Origin: Hoeflea_A sp039025395
GTDB taxonomy: Bacteria; Pseudomonadota; Alphaproteobacteria; Rhizobiales; Rhizobiaceae
NCBI GenBank assembly: GCA_039025395.1
Contig: JBCCOK010000001.1
Span: 75,773-139,772, forward strand
Direction of reading: 5' to 3'
DNA length: 64,000 bases
The position numbers were made by a program, and so were the translations under genes. Positions 1 to 7,425 of the stretch are shown here, piece after piece (the first letter of the stretch is position 1; every line of letters starts with the position of its first letter). Under the pieces are notes generated by a model. That model was not told where the DNA came from. It did not search any database and was given only the letters and a program-made list of their open reading frames with translations.

Positions 1-2
1 AC

Positions 3-944
3 GAACTTCCGGATGTCGGCAAACACCTCAAGGACCATCTGCACTGCGCCCTTTTCTTTGAGGCGCCCGGTATCGGTGTTCCGGTTGCCGAGATTGGCCT
101 GTCGGCGGGTCCCGATGCACTGCGCGCACCGGCCGGCCCCCTGCCCGCCGATCCCGCAGAAGATGCAAATCTTCCTCCCGAACTCGCGGGCGTGAAGGCC
201 GAAGCCGAACGCCGTTTGGGACAATGGTTTGAGACCGGCGAAAGCCTGGTATCCTCGTCGATCTATGACGCGGTCGCGTTTTTCTCAACCGGTCTCGGCG
301 ATGCGCACAGCCATGACGCGCAGATCGGCTTCGTGCCCTGCGGTTACGATGCGGCGCTGCTGGGAGACCGCCTGAGGATCGATCTGTCGACCTATTTTGC
401 CGATTCCGACAAAACGCTGTCAGTCGATCAGGAAAGCATGATCGTCCTGCCTAATCCGGTATTGCCGCGATCGGAAGGCGAGATCGTTCTGGCCAGCGCC
501 GATCCTCTGGCCATGCCCGACATCCGCATGAACTATTACGCCGATCCCTACGATCTTAAGGTCATGGTTGCGGTCATGCGCCGCGGGCTCGAGATCGTCA
601 GCAATTGGACAGGTCCGGACAAACCTGGTGCCTGGCTCGTGCCGCCGGCACTGGCGGAAAAGCACGGCTATGTCGAAGGCGAGCCGCCAAGCGACGCGCT
701 GCTCGAAAACATTGCGCTGCATTATTCAACGACTGTCTACCATCTGTGCTGCACATGCCGCATCGGTGATGTCGTTGACGCGGACCTGCGGGTCAAAGGC
801 GTTGCCAATCTGCGTGTCGCCGATGCCAGCATCATGCCCGATATCATCAGCGGCAACACCAACGCCGCGTCGATCATGATCGGCGAAAAGGCCGCCGACA
901 TGATTGCCGCCGATCACGGTGTCGGGCTGAAACAGGCAGCGTAA
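3..944 (+). CDS. GMC-family FAD oxidoreductase (choline dehydrogenase-like), C-terminal part
   Basis: The gene enters from the left edge in frame 3, so the FAD-binding N-terminus is outside the window. The visible 313 residues begin with the family signature LPDVGKHLKDHL, which matches the 'PGVGxNLxDH' segment of GMC oxidoreductases. They end with the C-terminal substrate/FAD region: a His in LHYSTTVYHLCCTCRIG and the NLRVADASIMPDIISGNTNA block, where the active-site His/Asn pair of the family would lie. Members oxidise alcohols such as choline, glucose or polyethylene glycol with FAD. The substrate cannot be told here because the alcohol-specific region is incomplete. The motif LCCTCRIG replaces the usual H-x-x-GT-C-x-M-G with changed residues, so the substrate pocket may be atypical. 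Confidence 0.85.
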   Translation, partial: ELPDVGKHLKDHLHCALFFEAPGIGVPVAEIGLSAGPDALRAPAGPLPADPAEDANLPPELAGVKAEAERRLGQWFETGESLVSSSIYDAVAFFSTGLGDAHSHDAQIGFVPCGYDAALLGDRLRIDLSTYFADSDKTLSVDQESMIVLPNPVLPRSEGEIVLASADPLAMPDIRMNYYADPYDLKVMVAVMRRGLEIVSNWTGPDKPGAWLVPPALAEKHGYVEGEPPSDALLENIALHYSTTVYHLCCTCRIGDVVDADLRVKGVANLRVADASIMPDIISGNTNAASIMIGEKAADMIAADHGVGLKQAA

Positions 945-975
945 TAATCGCACTGCGACTTCTCGCAAAAGAATG

Positions 976-1006
976 AGCCGGACGGTGGTCGCTATCCCGT
1001 TCGGCT
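976..1006 (+). terminator. Possible intrinsic hairpin after the GMC oxidoreductase gene
   Basis: AGCCGGACGG (976-985) pairs with CCGTTCGGCT (997-1006) over ten positions, one of them a G-T wobble, around an 11-nt loop. It begins about 30 nt after the stop codon. No run of T follows, so termination is only a guess; a processed mRNA end is equally possible. Confidence 0.3.
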
Positions 1007-1215
1007 TGCCGGCTGGTGCTTCTCTTTTGCAGGCGAGGTGACCCTGATCCCATCGCCCGCATGACCGCTCCTTCTTCGTTTCCTGATCCGATGAGCTGAT
1101 TTCGGCGTAACACAAGGGCGTAGACCCATGAATGGGCTACGGATCGGCGGACCTTTAAACATGCGTTCTGTGCCCATCGACGGCCGGGGCATGCAAAGCA
1201 AGATGGAGGAATGAT

Positions 1216-1746
1216 ATGACAAACCGACCCGGAAACAGGATCATGGACCGGCCGGAGTATCAATCAAAGCCCAAGCCGCTGACATTCCTGCCCGACGAGA
1301 CAGTTGCCGTTGCGGTCAAGGAAATGTCGGAACGCGATTACGGTTCGGTTGTCATCATCGACGATGATCGGCGCGTGATCGGCCTCGTGACGGAACGCGA
1401 CATCATGAAACGTATCGTCAATGTGGAGCGCGATGCGAAATCCACGAAGCTATCCGAAATCATGACTGCCGATCCGCGCGTCGCGCGCGAAACCGATGAC
1501 TTGCTGGAATGGCTGAGGATCATGTCCAATGAACGATTCCGGCGTCTGCCGATCGTCGATGCTGAGGGCAGGATCGAGTCGATCTTCACGCAGGGCGATT
1601 TCGTCTCATATACTTGGCCGGACCTGATTTACCAGGCAAAGGAAATCACCCGCGCCACACTGTTCAAGTATTTCAACCCGATCATCATCGTCGCAAGCAT
1701 TTTGGTTTTTCTCATTGCCCTTATCGCATTGCTGCGGACGCTCTAG
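1216..1746 (+). CDS. CBS-domain pair protein with a C-terminal membrane anchor
   Basis: The product is 176 aa. Residues about 20-75 and 80-130 form two CBS repeats (SVVIIDDDRRVIGLVTERDIM and RRLPIVDAEGRIESIFTQGDF). Such a Bateman module usually senses adenine nucleotides. Residues about 150-175 (IIIVASILVFLIALIALL) form one transmembrane helix, so the CBS pair is tethered to the inner membrane. The start is supported by GGAGGAATGATATG. The TAG stop sits exactly where the TA target of the neighbouring insertion sequence meets the IS end; with the IS removed the stop would still be TAG, supplied by the TAGAGC end of the repeat at 2593. A C-terminal truncation by that repeat cannot be excluded. 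No partner gene is evident. Confidence 0.8.
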   Translation: MTNRPGNRIMDRPEYQSKPKPLTFLPDETVAVAVKEMSERDYGSVVIIDDDRRVIGLVTERDIMKRIVNVERDAKSTKLSEIMTADPRVARETDDLLEWLRIMSNERFRRLPIVDAEGRIESIFTQGDFVSYTWPDLIYQAKEITRATLFKYFNPIIIVASILVFLIALIALLRTL

Positions 1747-1762
1747 GGTCGGGACTCAATTA
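1746..1762 (+). repeat. Left terminal inverted repeat of the IS
   Basis: GGGTCGGGACTCAATTA matches the reverse complement of 2576-2592 at 15 of 17 positions. The orfB stop codon (1756-1758) lies inside it. Confidence 0.85.
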
Positions 1763-2127
1763 AGCCACCATATCAGCGTTGCCACGATGAAGACAGCCGA
1801 TAGGAATGCATCGGCTGTTTTGTCGTATCGTGTTGCAATTCTTCTGAAATCCTTCATACGACAGAACATCCGCTCGATCACATTGCGCATCTTGTATGCG
1901 GTACGGTCGTAGGCGTGCGGATGCTTGCGCGTCGGGTTGGGCGGGATGACCGCTTCACATCCTCGCTCAGCCAACCAGTTGCGAAATGCCTTGGCATCGT
2001 AGGCCCGTTCGGCAATCAGGCGGTTTGGCACGCTCGTTTGTTCCAGAAGCTTAGCAGCACCCGTAAGATCGTGGGCGTGTCCAGGGGTCAAAGCAAATGC
2101 AAGGGGCCTGCCCACCTCATCCGTCAA
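1756..2127 (-). CDS. IS5-family transposase, orfB (catalytic C-terminal part)
   Basis: This 123-aa frame carries the C-terminal DDE region: LTPGHAHDLTGAAKLL, then LIAERAYDAKAFRNWL with the second Asp, and KMRNVIERMFCRMKDFRRIATRY with the final Glu. The listed start is a TTG overlapping the orfA stop. It is more likely translated as an orfA-orfB fusion by -1 frameshifting, because the upstream sequence in this frame reads AIGRSRGGRTTKIHAL, the conserved stretch just before LTDEVGRPL in this group. The frame stops inside the left inverted repeat, as is usual for these elements. Confidence 0.85.
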   Translation of the reverse strand: MTDEVGRPLAFALTPGHAHDLTGAAKLLEQTSVPNRLIAERAYDAKAFRNWLAERGCEAVIPPNPTRKHPHAYDRTAYKMRNVIERMFCRMKDFRRIATRYDKTADAFLSAVFIVATLIWWLN

Positions 2128-2516
2128 GGCATGAATTTTAGTCGTCCGTCCGCCCCGCGATCTGCCGATGGCTTGTGCAAAGTCCCCCCTTTTGCGCCGG
2201 ATGCCGAACGATGCGCTTTGATGTGGGTCGAATCCACCGCCGTGGTGGAGACAATGCCGCTGGATCCGCTCAATACATAGAACACGTCATGCCAAACGCC
2301 CTGCTTGGACCACCGGTTGAAACGGTTGTAGATCGTCGTGTAGGGACCGTATTCGGCTGGGCAGTCGCGCCAGCGGGCACCGGTCTTGAGCATGTGGATG
2401 ATGCCGGAAATCACCCGGCGATCATCCACTCGACGGGCGCCACGGCGCCCCTGAGGCAGATACGGCTCGATACGCCGCCATTCCTCGTCACTGAGCCAGA
2501 AAAGCGATCGCGTCAT
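2124..2516 (-). CDS. IS5-family transposase, orfA (N-terminal part)
   Basis: This 130-aa frame starts MTRSLFWLSDEEWRRIEPYLP, the N-terminal domain of IS427-type transposases. It continues through GIIHMLKTGARWRDCPAEYGPYTTIYNRFNRW to STTAVDSTHIKAHRSASGAKGG, which holds the first catalytic Asp. After GAKGG the frame departs from the family (TLHKPSADRG...) and ends. A -1 slip at the A4G6 run immediately after GAK restores GGDFAQAIGRSRGGRTTKIHAL, so the full transposase is expected to be the frameshift product. Confidence 0.85.
   Translation of the reverse strand: MTRSLFWLSDEEWRRIEPYLPQGRRGARRVDDRRVISGIIHMLKTGARWRDCPAEYGPYTTIYNRFNRWSKQGVWHDVFYVLSGSSGIVSTTAVDSTHIKAHRSASGAKGGTLHKPSADRGADGRLKFMP
2184..2193 (-). 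other. Probable programmed -1 frameshift site, A4G6 run
   Basis: On the minus strand the sequence GCA AAA GGG GGG ACT lies in the orfA frame. Slipping back one base on the G run continues as GAC TTT GCA CAA GCC ATC, which leads straight into the conserved orfB sequence. Homopolymeric A/G slippery runs are the usual frameshift signal in two-frame IS5-family elements. Confidence 0.7.
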
Positions 2517-2575
2517 TCAAACCTCCTATCTTTAAAAGAAAGCTTGAATCACATTTCAAGGCAAACGAGAATCCC

Positions 2576-2592
2576 TAATTGAGTACAGACCC
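2576..2592 (-). repeat. Right terminal inverted repeat of the IS
   Basis: The minus-strand sequence GGGTCTGTACTCAATTA pairs with the left end at 1746-1762. The orfA start lies 60 bp inside. Confidence 0.85.
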
Positions 2593-2895
2593 TAGAGCGC
2601 TTCTGGCTTAGATTGAAACATTTGATGGCGGAAGATCGGTCCATTCGGGTAGGCGCGTCGCGCAGCGCGATGTGGGTCATCGGGCAAGCGGTGCAACGAC
2701 GCCGATGGGCCGATACTCCGCCACCCTTGAGAGGAAGAAGCTATTGAAAAACTTCGGTAAACGGGCCGGACGATTTTGCCCCCTGACTGCGTTGGCTCAC
2801 GCTTGTGGTGGGTTGGCACCACGGCGCGCTACCCGCCTTGTCAGCGACCAAAATCGCCTCGGTCAAATGATTCAGTCTAAGCTTGACTTGCTCTA
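2593..2895. repeat. MITE-like element, 303 bp with 33-bp terminal inverted repeats
   Basis: The left arm 2593-2625 (TAGAGC..., GCTTAGATTGAA, CATTTGA) matches the reverse complement of 2863-2895 at 26 of 33 positions. The inside has no convincing gene: a 76-codon minus-strand frame covers 2592-2822 but has no family resemblance I can name. Each end begins TAGAGC, and each supplies the TAG stop of the gene that points into it: the permease gene stops at 2893-2895, and the CBS gene stop re-forms if the IS is removed. Possible roles are a non-autonomous mobile element or a bidirectional end-of-transcript structure. Confidence 0.65.
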
Positions 2896-3771
2896 AAGCC
2901 TGGCTTTCAGACTGCGGCTCGAAATGACGGCCAGCATGAATATGGTGGCGATGTAAGGCAGGCTGGCAAGGAGTTGGGACGGCAGACCGACGCCGACAGC
3001 TTGCGCGGTCAGTTCACCCAAAGACAAAAGGCCGAACAGAAGGGCCCCGAACACGACCCGACCTGTTCGCCATGTGCCGAAAACGACAAGCGCCAGTGCG
3101 ATCCAGCCACGGCCCGCAATCATACCATCCGCCCAGAGCGGCGTGTAAACCGTCGATGCATAGGCACCTGCCAACCCGCATAGCGCGCCGCCAAAAGCCA
3201 CCGCGGCGCAACGAATGGCGCCAACCTGGTATCCGATTGCACGCGCCGCTTCGGCATTTTCACCAATGGCCGTGATAATCAGACCGAGCTTTGTGCGCGT
3301 CAGCACATACCACAGGCCGATGGTCCCCAGGATCGTCAGCCAGACGACGATATCCTGTGTGAACAGCGTCGGGCCAAGCAACGGAATGTCAGAAAAGACC
3401 GGCAAACCGAGCTTTGGAAGCCCATCCACCGTCAGGCTCTCATAGGATTTCCCGAACAGTGCAGAGAGGCCGAGCCCCAGCACACCAATTGCAAGACCGG
3501 TGGCAACGCCGTTCGCGCGAACGCCAACGACCAGTGCTGCAAACAGCATCGACAACAGCGCGCTGGCAATCGCTGCCGTCAGGAAGCCCAGACTGTGTGA
3601 GCCGCTGTGGTAGACGCTAATGAAGGCAATGGCCGCTCCGAGCGCCATCATGCCTTCAAGGCCGAGATTGAGAAGTCCGGTCTTTTCAACCACCACCTCG
3701 CCGAGCGCAGCGAGGAGGAGTGGTAAGGCGGCGGCCAATGTCCCGGCAAGAAGAAATTCAAGACCGCTCAT
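2893..3771 (-). CDS. BMP-type ABC importer, inner-membrane permease 2 (YufQ/NupQ-like)
   Basis: The product is 292 aa with about eight hydrophobic helices. The N-terminal segment VVVEKTGLLNLGLEGMMALGA is diagnostic of the second permease of the BMP family importers for nucleosides and related compounds. The sequence TAIGENAEAARAIGYQV is the conserved cytoplasmic loop that contacts the ATPase. The start overlaps the stop of the first permease by four bases (ATGA), so the two are translationally coupled. It is the last gene of the eight-gene operon, and its TAG stop lies in the end of the adjacent repeat element. Confidence 0.9.
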   Translation of the reverse strand: MSGLEFLLAGTLAAALPLLLAALGEVVVEKTGLLNLGLEGMMALGAAIAFISVYHSGSHSLGFLTAAIASALLSMLFAALVVGVRANGVATGLAIGVLGLGLSALFGKSYESLTVDGLPKLGLPVFSDIPLLGPTLFTQDIVVWLTILGTIGLWYVLTRTKLGLIITAIGENAEAARAIGYQVGAIRCAAVAFGGALCGLAGAYASTVYTPLWADGMIAGRGWIALALVVFGTWRTGRVVFGALLFGLLSLGELTAQAVGVGLPSQLLASLPYIATIFMLAVISSRSLKARL

Positions 3772-4838
3772 GCTTCCATCCAGCGGTCAATTTCCACCCG
3801 GTAACGGATCAGGGTGAAGGTAAGAAGATAAAAGCCCAGCAGCATGCCCTGAAACACATCGACGGCTGCGACCGGCAGCCCCGCAGAGACCGTTGCGCTG
3901 TCTCCGCCGATATAAAGCGCTGAAATCAGGAAACTGGAAACAATGATGCCGATCGGGTTCAGACCGCCGAGATAAGCAACAATGATCGCCGCATAGCCAT
4001 AGCCGGTTGCGACCGAGCGCTGCAGTTGCCCCAGCGGCCCGGCGACCTCGCTTGCCCCGGCGATGCCCGCGGCAAGCCCTCCGATTGCGAGGCTCAACCA
4101 GATCAGACGGGGCGTACTGAAGCCAGCATAGAGTGCCGCGCGCGGCGCAAGGCCTGCTGTGCGCAACTGATAGCCGCCGAAATGGTGTTGCATCATGAGA
4201 TAGGCGAGCACACTGGCGACAAGCGCGAAAATCAGCGAGATATTCGTCCGCGTACCCTCGATAAGGATCGGCAGGAGCGCGTTGAATGGAAACATCACCG
4301 TTTGCGGAAAGTTGAAGCCGCGCGGATCCTTCCACGGCCCAAGCAGAAGATAGTTGAGGATCTGAATGGCAATGAGCGTCAGCATCAGCGTCACGAGGAT
4401 CTCTGATGCTCCAAAACGCGTGCGCAGTCCTGCCGCGATCAGCGCATAGACCATTCCGCCGATGGCCCCGAAGATGATCATGGCGGGCAGCATCATGGGA
4501 AAGTCGCCGTTCGGAAAATAGACGGGAAAAGCCGACGCGCAGATCGCGCCGATGATAAACTGTCCCTCGGCGCCGATATTGAAGACATTGGCCCGGAAGC
4601 CGATGGCAAGCCCTTGAGCGATCAACAGCAGCGGCGCTGTTTTCAGCAGCACCTCTGAAAAGCTGTACCAGCTGAGGAAGGGCCTTAGCAGCAGCGCATA
4701 AAGCGCCTCGCCTGCCGGAATTCCGAGCGCGGCAAACAGGATGAGGCTTGTCAGGCAGGTCAGGATCAAAGCCAGCACGGGTGCGGCCAGCATGGCGTAA
4801 CGCGAAGCAATATCGCGACGGACCAGACGCACTTTCAT
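3768..4838 (-). CDS. BMP-type ABC importer, inner-membrane permease 1 (YufP/NupP-like)
   Basis: The product is 356 aa from MKVRLVRRDIASRYAML. A longer frame reaches 4943, but the start at 4838 forms an ATGA overlap with the ATPase stop, as at the other junctions of this operon. Transmembrane helices alternate with the conserved stretch GFRANVFNIGAEGQFIIGAI, typical of the first permease of nucleoside-type BMP importers, and with GLRTRFGASEILVTLMLT, the coupling loop. It forms the membrane channel with the next permease. Substrate specificity cannot be read from the permease alone. Confidence 0.9.
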   Translation of the reverse strand: MKVRLVRRDIASRYAMLAAPVLALILTCLTSLILFAALGIPAGEALYALLLRPFLSWYSFSEVLLKTAPLLLIAQGLAIGFRANVFNIGAEGQFIIGAICASAFPVYFPNGDFPMMLPAMIIFGAIGGMVYALIAAGLRTRFGASEILVTLMLTLIAIQILNYLLLGPWKDPRGFNFPQTVMFPFNALLPILIEGTRTNISLIFALVASVLAYLMMQHHFGGYQLRTAGLAPRAALYAGFSTPRLIWLSLAIGGLAAGIAGASEVAGPLGQLQRSVATGYGYAAIIVAYLGGLNPIGIIVSSFLISALYIGGDSATVSAGLPVAAVDVFQGMLLGFYLLTFTLIRYRVEIDRWMEA

Positions 4839-6334
4839 GCGGCGGCTCCGATCATGTAGGCGCCGACATCCTTGGCGGACGTTTGTGCCGCCGGCAGTGG
4901 TGGCGAAAGATGCCCGGCGCGCAGGACATGCAGGGTATCGCAAATCTCGAACAGCTCCTCCAGCTCTTCGGAGATGACGAGGATTGCAGCGCCCTGATCC
5001 CGCATCTTGAGAAGACGCAGCCGGATGGCAGTGGCAGCCCCGATGTCGACGCCCCAGGTCGGTTGCGCCACGAGCATCACATCAGGCGCGAGCATGATCT
5101 CGCGGCCGAGGATGAATTTTTGCAGATTGCCGCCGGACAATGCCCCGGCTTCAACATCTATTCCGGGCGTGCGCACGTCAAAAGCCTCGATACAGTCGCG
5201 CGTGAAGGAACGCTCGATCTGCCGGCGGATGAAACCGCCACGCAGCATGCCGCGGGAATGCGCGGTCAGAAGGCTGTTGTCGGAGAGCGTCATCTCCGGG
5301 ACCGAACCTCTGCCACGCCGTTCCTCGGGAACGAAGGAAAAACCCAGATTGCGGCGCTCAAGCGGCCCCAGATGACCCGCCGGACGGCCCATGATTTCAA
5401 CCATGCCGGCGTCCTGCGCAGCGGTTTCACCGGAGATAAGTGCTGCCAGTTCCTGCTGACCGTTTCCGGAAATGCCTGCAATACCGATAATCTCACCGCT
5501 TCGAAGCGAGAGGTTGAGATTTTCAAGGGAGGTGCCGAAACGAGTCGCGCGCGGATGACTCAGATCCTTGAGCGCCAGCCGGACCTCGCCCGGCGTCGCG
5601 TGGGTGCCCGGCGAAAGATGCGGCATATCGCGTCCGATCATCATTTGCGCAAGCGAGTGTGCATCATGCTCGCGCGGATCGACCCGGCCGGTCACCTCGC
5701 CATTGCGCAAAATCGTCGCCTCGTCGCAAAGTTCGCGGATTTCCTCCAGCTTGTGCGAAATGAAGAGAATCGCCATGCCATTGCTCTGCAGGCGCTTCAA
5801 CGTTTCAAAGAGCATCCGGACGCTCTGCGGCGGCAAAACGGATGTCGGTTCGTCAAGGATCAGCACCTTCGGATTCAATAGCAGACAGCGGATAATTTCC
5901 ACGCGCTGCCGCTCACCGACTGATAGCGTGTGAACCATCGCCTGAGGATCGACCGTCAAGCCGAACTGGGCACCCAGCTCCGTGATCTTGCCGGCCAGAT
6001 CGGCAGATTTTCCCGGAACCAATAGGGAGACATTTTGTACGACGCTCAGCGTCTCGAAGAGCGAAAAATGCTGGAAGACCATGCCGATCCCCAAGGCTTG
6101 GGCATCAGATGGTCGTGACAGTGAAACCGGCGTACCGTTCCAGGCTATTGTGCCCTCATCGGGTTGCTCGACGCCGTAGATGAGTTTCATCAGCGTCGAC
6201 TTGCCGGCACCATTCTCGCCCAGAACCGCATGGATCGACCCCAGCTTTACGCTGAGATCGATTTGCTTGTTGGCCTGTATCTTGCCATAGCGCTTGGAGA
6301 CGCCCGAAAGCGTCAGGAGCGCAGGCTTTCTCAT
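4835..6334 (-). CDS. BMP-type ABC importer, duplicated ATPase (YufO/NupO-like)
   Basis: The product is 499 aa with two ABC cassettes in tandem. The first has Walker A GENGAGKSTL, signature LSVGERQRVEI and Walker B VLILDEPTSVL. The second has a degenerate Walker A (GISGNGQQEL), signature LSGGNLQKFIL and the VAQPTWGVDIG Walker B variant that is normal for RbsA/YufO-type second domains. The start chosen (MRKPALLTLSGVSKRYG) overlaps the stop of the binding-protein gene by ATGA; a longer frame to 6370 would overlap it by 40 bases. It powers uptake by the two downstream permeases. Confidence 0.92.
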   Translation of the reverse strand: MRKPALLTLSGVSKRYGKIQANKQIDLSVKLGSIHAVLGENGAGKSTLMKLIYGVEQPDEGTIAWNGTPVSLSRPSDAQALGIGMVFQHFSLFETLSVVQNVSLLVPGKSADLAGKITELGAQFGLTVDPQAMVHTLSVGERQRVEIIRCLLLNPKVLILDEPTSVLPPQSVRMLFETLKRLQSNGMAILFISHKLEEIRELCDEATILRNGEVTGRVDPREHDAHSLAQMMIGRDMPHLSPGTHATPGEVRLALKDLSHPRATRFGTSLENLNLSLRSGEIIGIAGISGNGQQELAALISGETAAQDAGMVEIMGRPAGHLGPLERRNLGFSFVPEERRGRGSVPEMTLSDNSLLTAHSRGMLRGGFIRRQIERSFTRDCIEAFDVRTPGIDVEAGALSGGNLQKFILGREIMLAPDVMLVAQPTWGVDIGAATAIRLRLLKMRDQGAAILVISEELEELFEICDTLHVLRAGHLSPPLPAAQTSAKDVGAYMIGAAA

Positions 6335-7425
6335 GAAGGCAGAGGCGTTGTGACGCCGTTGACGTGCCAATCCATACCGAGGATTTCGCCGTCCGACATG
6401 ATCGTGCCCTCAGGAACCCGCTCGGTTCCGGACTGGTCGACAAGTGAGCCCTTGAAGACCACGTAGGAGCCGTCGAGAATCTCCTTCTGCCGCGCTTCGA
6501 TCGCGGCGAGCGTTTCAGCCGGAATGTCCTGGTTCCAGTCGGCCATGTAGACGATTTCGTCTTCCATGCCGAGCCAGTGGTTTTCGCCCGGATAGCTGCC
6601 GCTCAGATGACCGTCCACCAGCCTCTTGAAGTGCGGCCCCCAATCGGTTCCGACGACGCCCAGATATTTGGTCGGCGCGTAGGATTTCATCGAGGAGTTC
6701 AGGTTGAAGGCGTAAACGCCGGCTTCCTCGGCAACCGTGATGACCGACGGCGTATCCTGCGCATTGGAGAAGATCACATCCACATCCTGGCTGATCAGCG
6801 CCTTGGCGGCCTCCTGTTCCGAAGCCGGATCGAACCATGAGTTCACCCACACGACGCTCACCTCGGTTTCCGGATCCACCGTCTTGGCGCCGAGCATGAA
6901 AGCGTTGATGGAGGTGATAAGCTCGGGGATGGCAAAGGCGCCCACGCATCCGAGCTTTTTTGAACTGCTTAGGGAAGCGGCGGCCATACCCATGAGATAG
7001 GTGCCCTGCCAGTACTTGGCGGTGAAAGGCGCAAAATTCGGCGCGGTCATGAAACCTGACGCGTGGATGATCGACACGTCCGGTCTCCGGCGTGCAATCT
7101 GCATACCGCCGTTCTGGTAGCCGAACGATCCCAGAAGCAGGACCTTATGGCCTTCGCCAACAAGACCGTTGGCAATGCGGTCGGCATCGGGGCCTTCCGC
7201 GATGTTTTCAAGAACGGTGACTTCTATCTTGTCGCCATAGGCTTCCTTGACCGTGTTCACACCTTCCATCAAGGTATGCGACCATCCGACATCGGCAATA
7301 GGCGACGGCAGAACGACGCCCATTTTCAGCGTATCGGACGCGCTGGCCTTGAAGGGCACGGCGCTGGCGGCGGCAGCCGCGAGTGATGTCTTTAAGAATA
7401 TCCTGCGTTTGAGATGGTTTGACAT
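6331..7425 (-). CDS. BMP-family substrate-binding protein, Tat-exported
   Basis: The product is 364 aa. The N-terminus MSNHLKRRIFLKTSLAAAAAS carries a twin-arginine motif (RRIFLK) and an AxA-type cleavage site (KASA), so it is probably folded before export to the periplasm; there is no lipobox Cys. The body follows the BMP/PnrA fold: GWSHTLMEGVNTVKEAYGDK, ENIAEGPDADRIANGLV, VSIIHASGFMTAPNFAPFTAKYWQGTYLMGMAA. The family binds purine nucleosides, bases or related compounds. The gene begins directly after the TAA of the deaminase gene (TAAATG on the minus strand), which links import to the catabolic genes. Confidence 0.9.
   Translation of the reverse strand: MSNHLKRRIFLKTSLAAAAASAVPFKASASDTLKMGVVLPSPIADVGWSHTLMEGVNTVKEAYGDKIEVTVLENIAEGPDADRIANGLVGEGHKVLLLGSFGYQNGGMQIARRRPDVSIIHASGFMTAPNFAPFTAKYWQGTYLMGMAAASLSSSKKLGCVGAFAIPELITSINAFMLGAKTVDPETEVSVVWVNSWFDPASEQEAAKALISQDVDVIFSNAQDTPSVITVAEEAGVYAFNLNSSMKSYAPTKYLGVVGTDWGPHFKRLVDGHLSGSYPGENHWLGMEDEIVYMADWNQDIPAETLAAIEARQKEILDGSYVVFKGSLVDQSGTERVPEGTIMSDGEILGMDWHVNGVTTPLPS

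Larger units (their letters stand above)
1746..2592 (-). mobile_element. IS5-family insertion sequence, IS427-like group
   Basis: The 847-bp element is bounded by 17-bp imperfect inverted repeats (15/17 identical), GGGTCGGGACTCAATTA on the left and GGGTCTGTACTCAATTA on the right. It is flanked by TA on both sides (1744-1745 and 2593-2594), consistent with the short duplications of this group. It carries orfA and orfB of a DDE transposase in two frames, with a frameshift window between them. Both reading frames are intact, so the copy may still be active. It lies inside the palindrome CGCTCTAGAGCG that would re-form on excision. Confidence 0.9.

Noticed and set aside
2592..2822. 76-codon minus-strand reading frame inside the inverted-repeat element
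   Set aside because: It starts and ends within the repeat, has no ribosome-binding site and no recognisable fold; similar frames arise in any copy of such a repeat.
4748..5881. 377-codon plus-strand frame
   Set aside because: It lies opposite the duplicated ABC ATPase, whose protein motifs are unmistakable; long antisense frames are expected in G+C-rich DNA.
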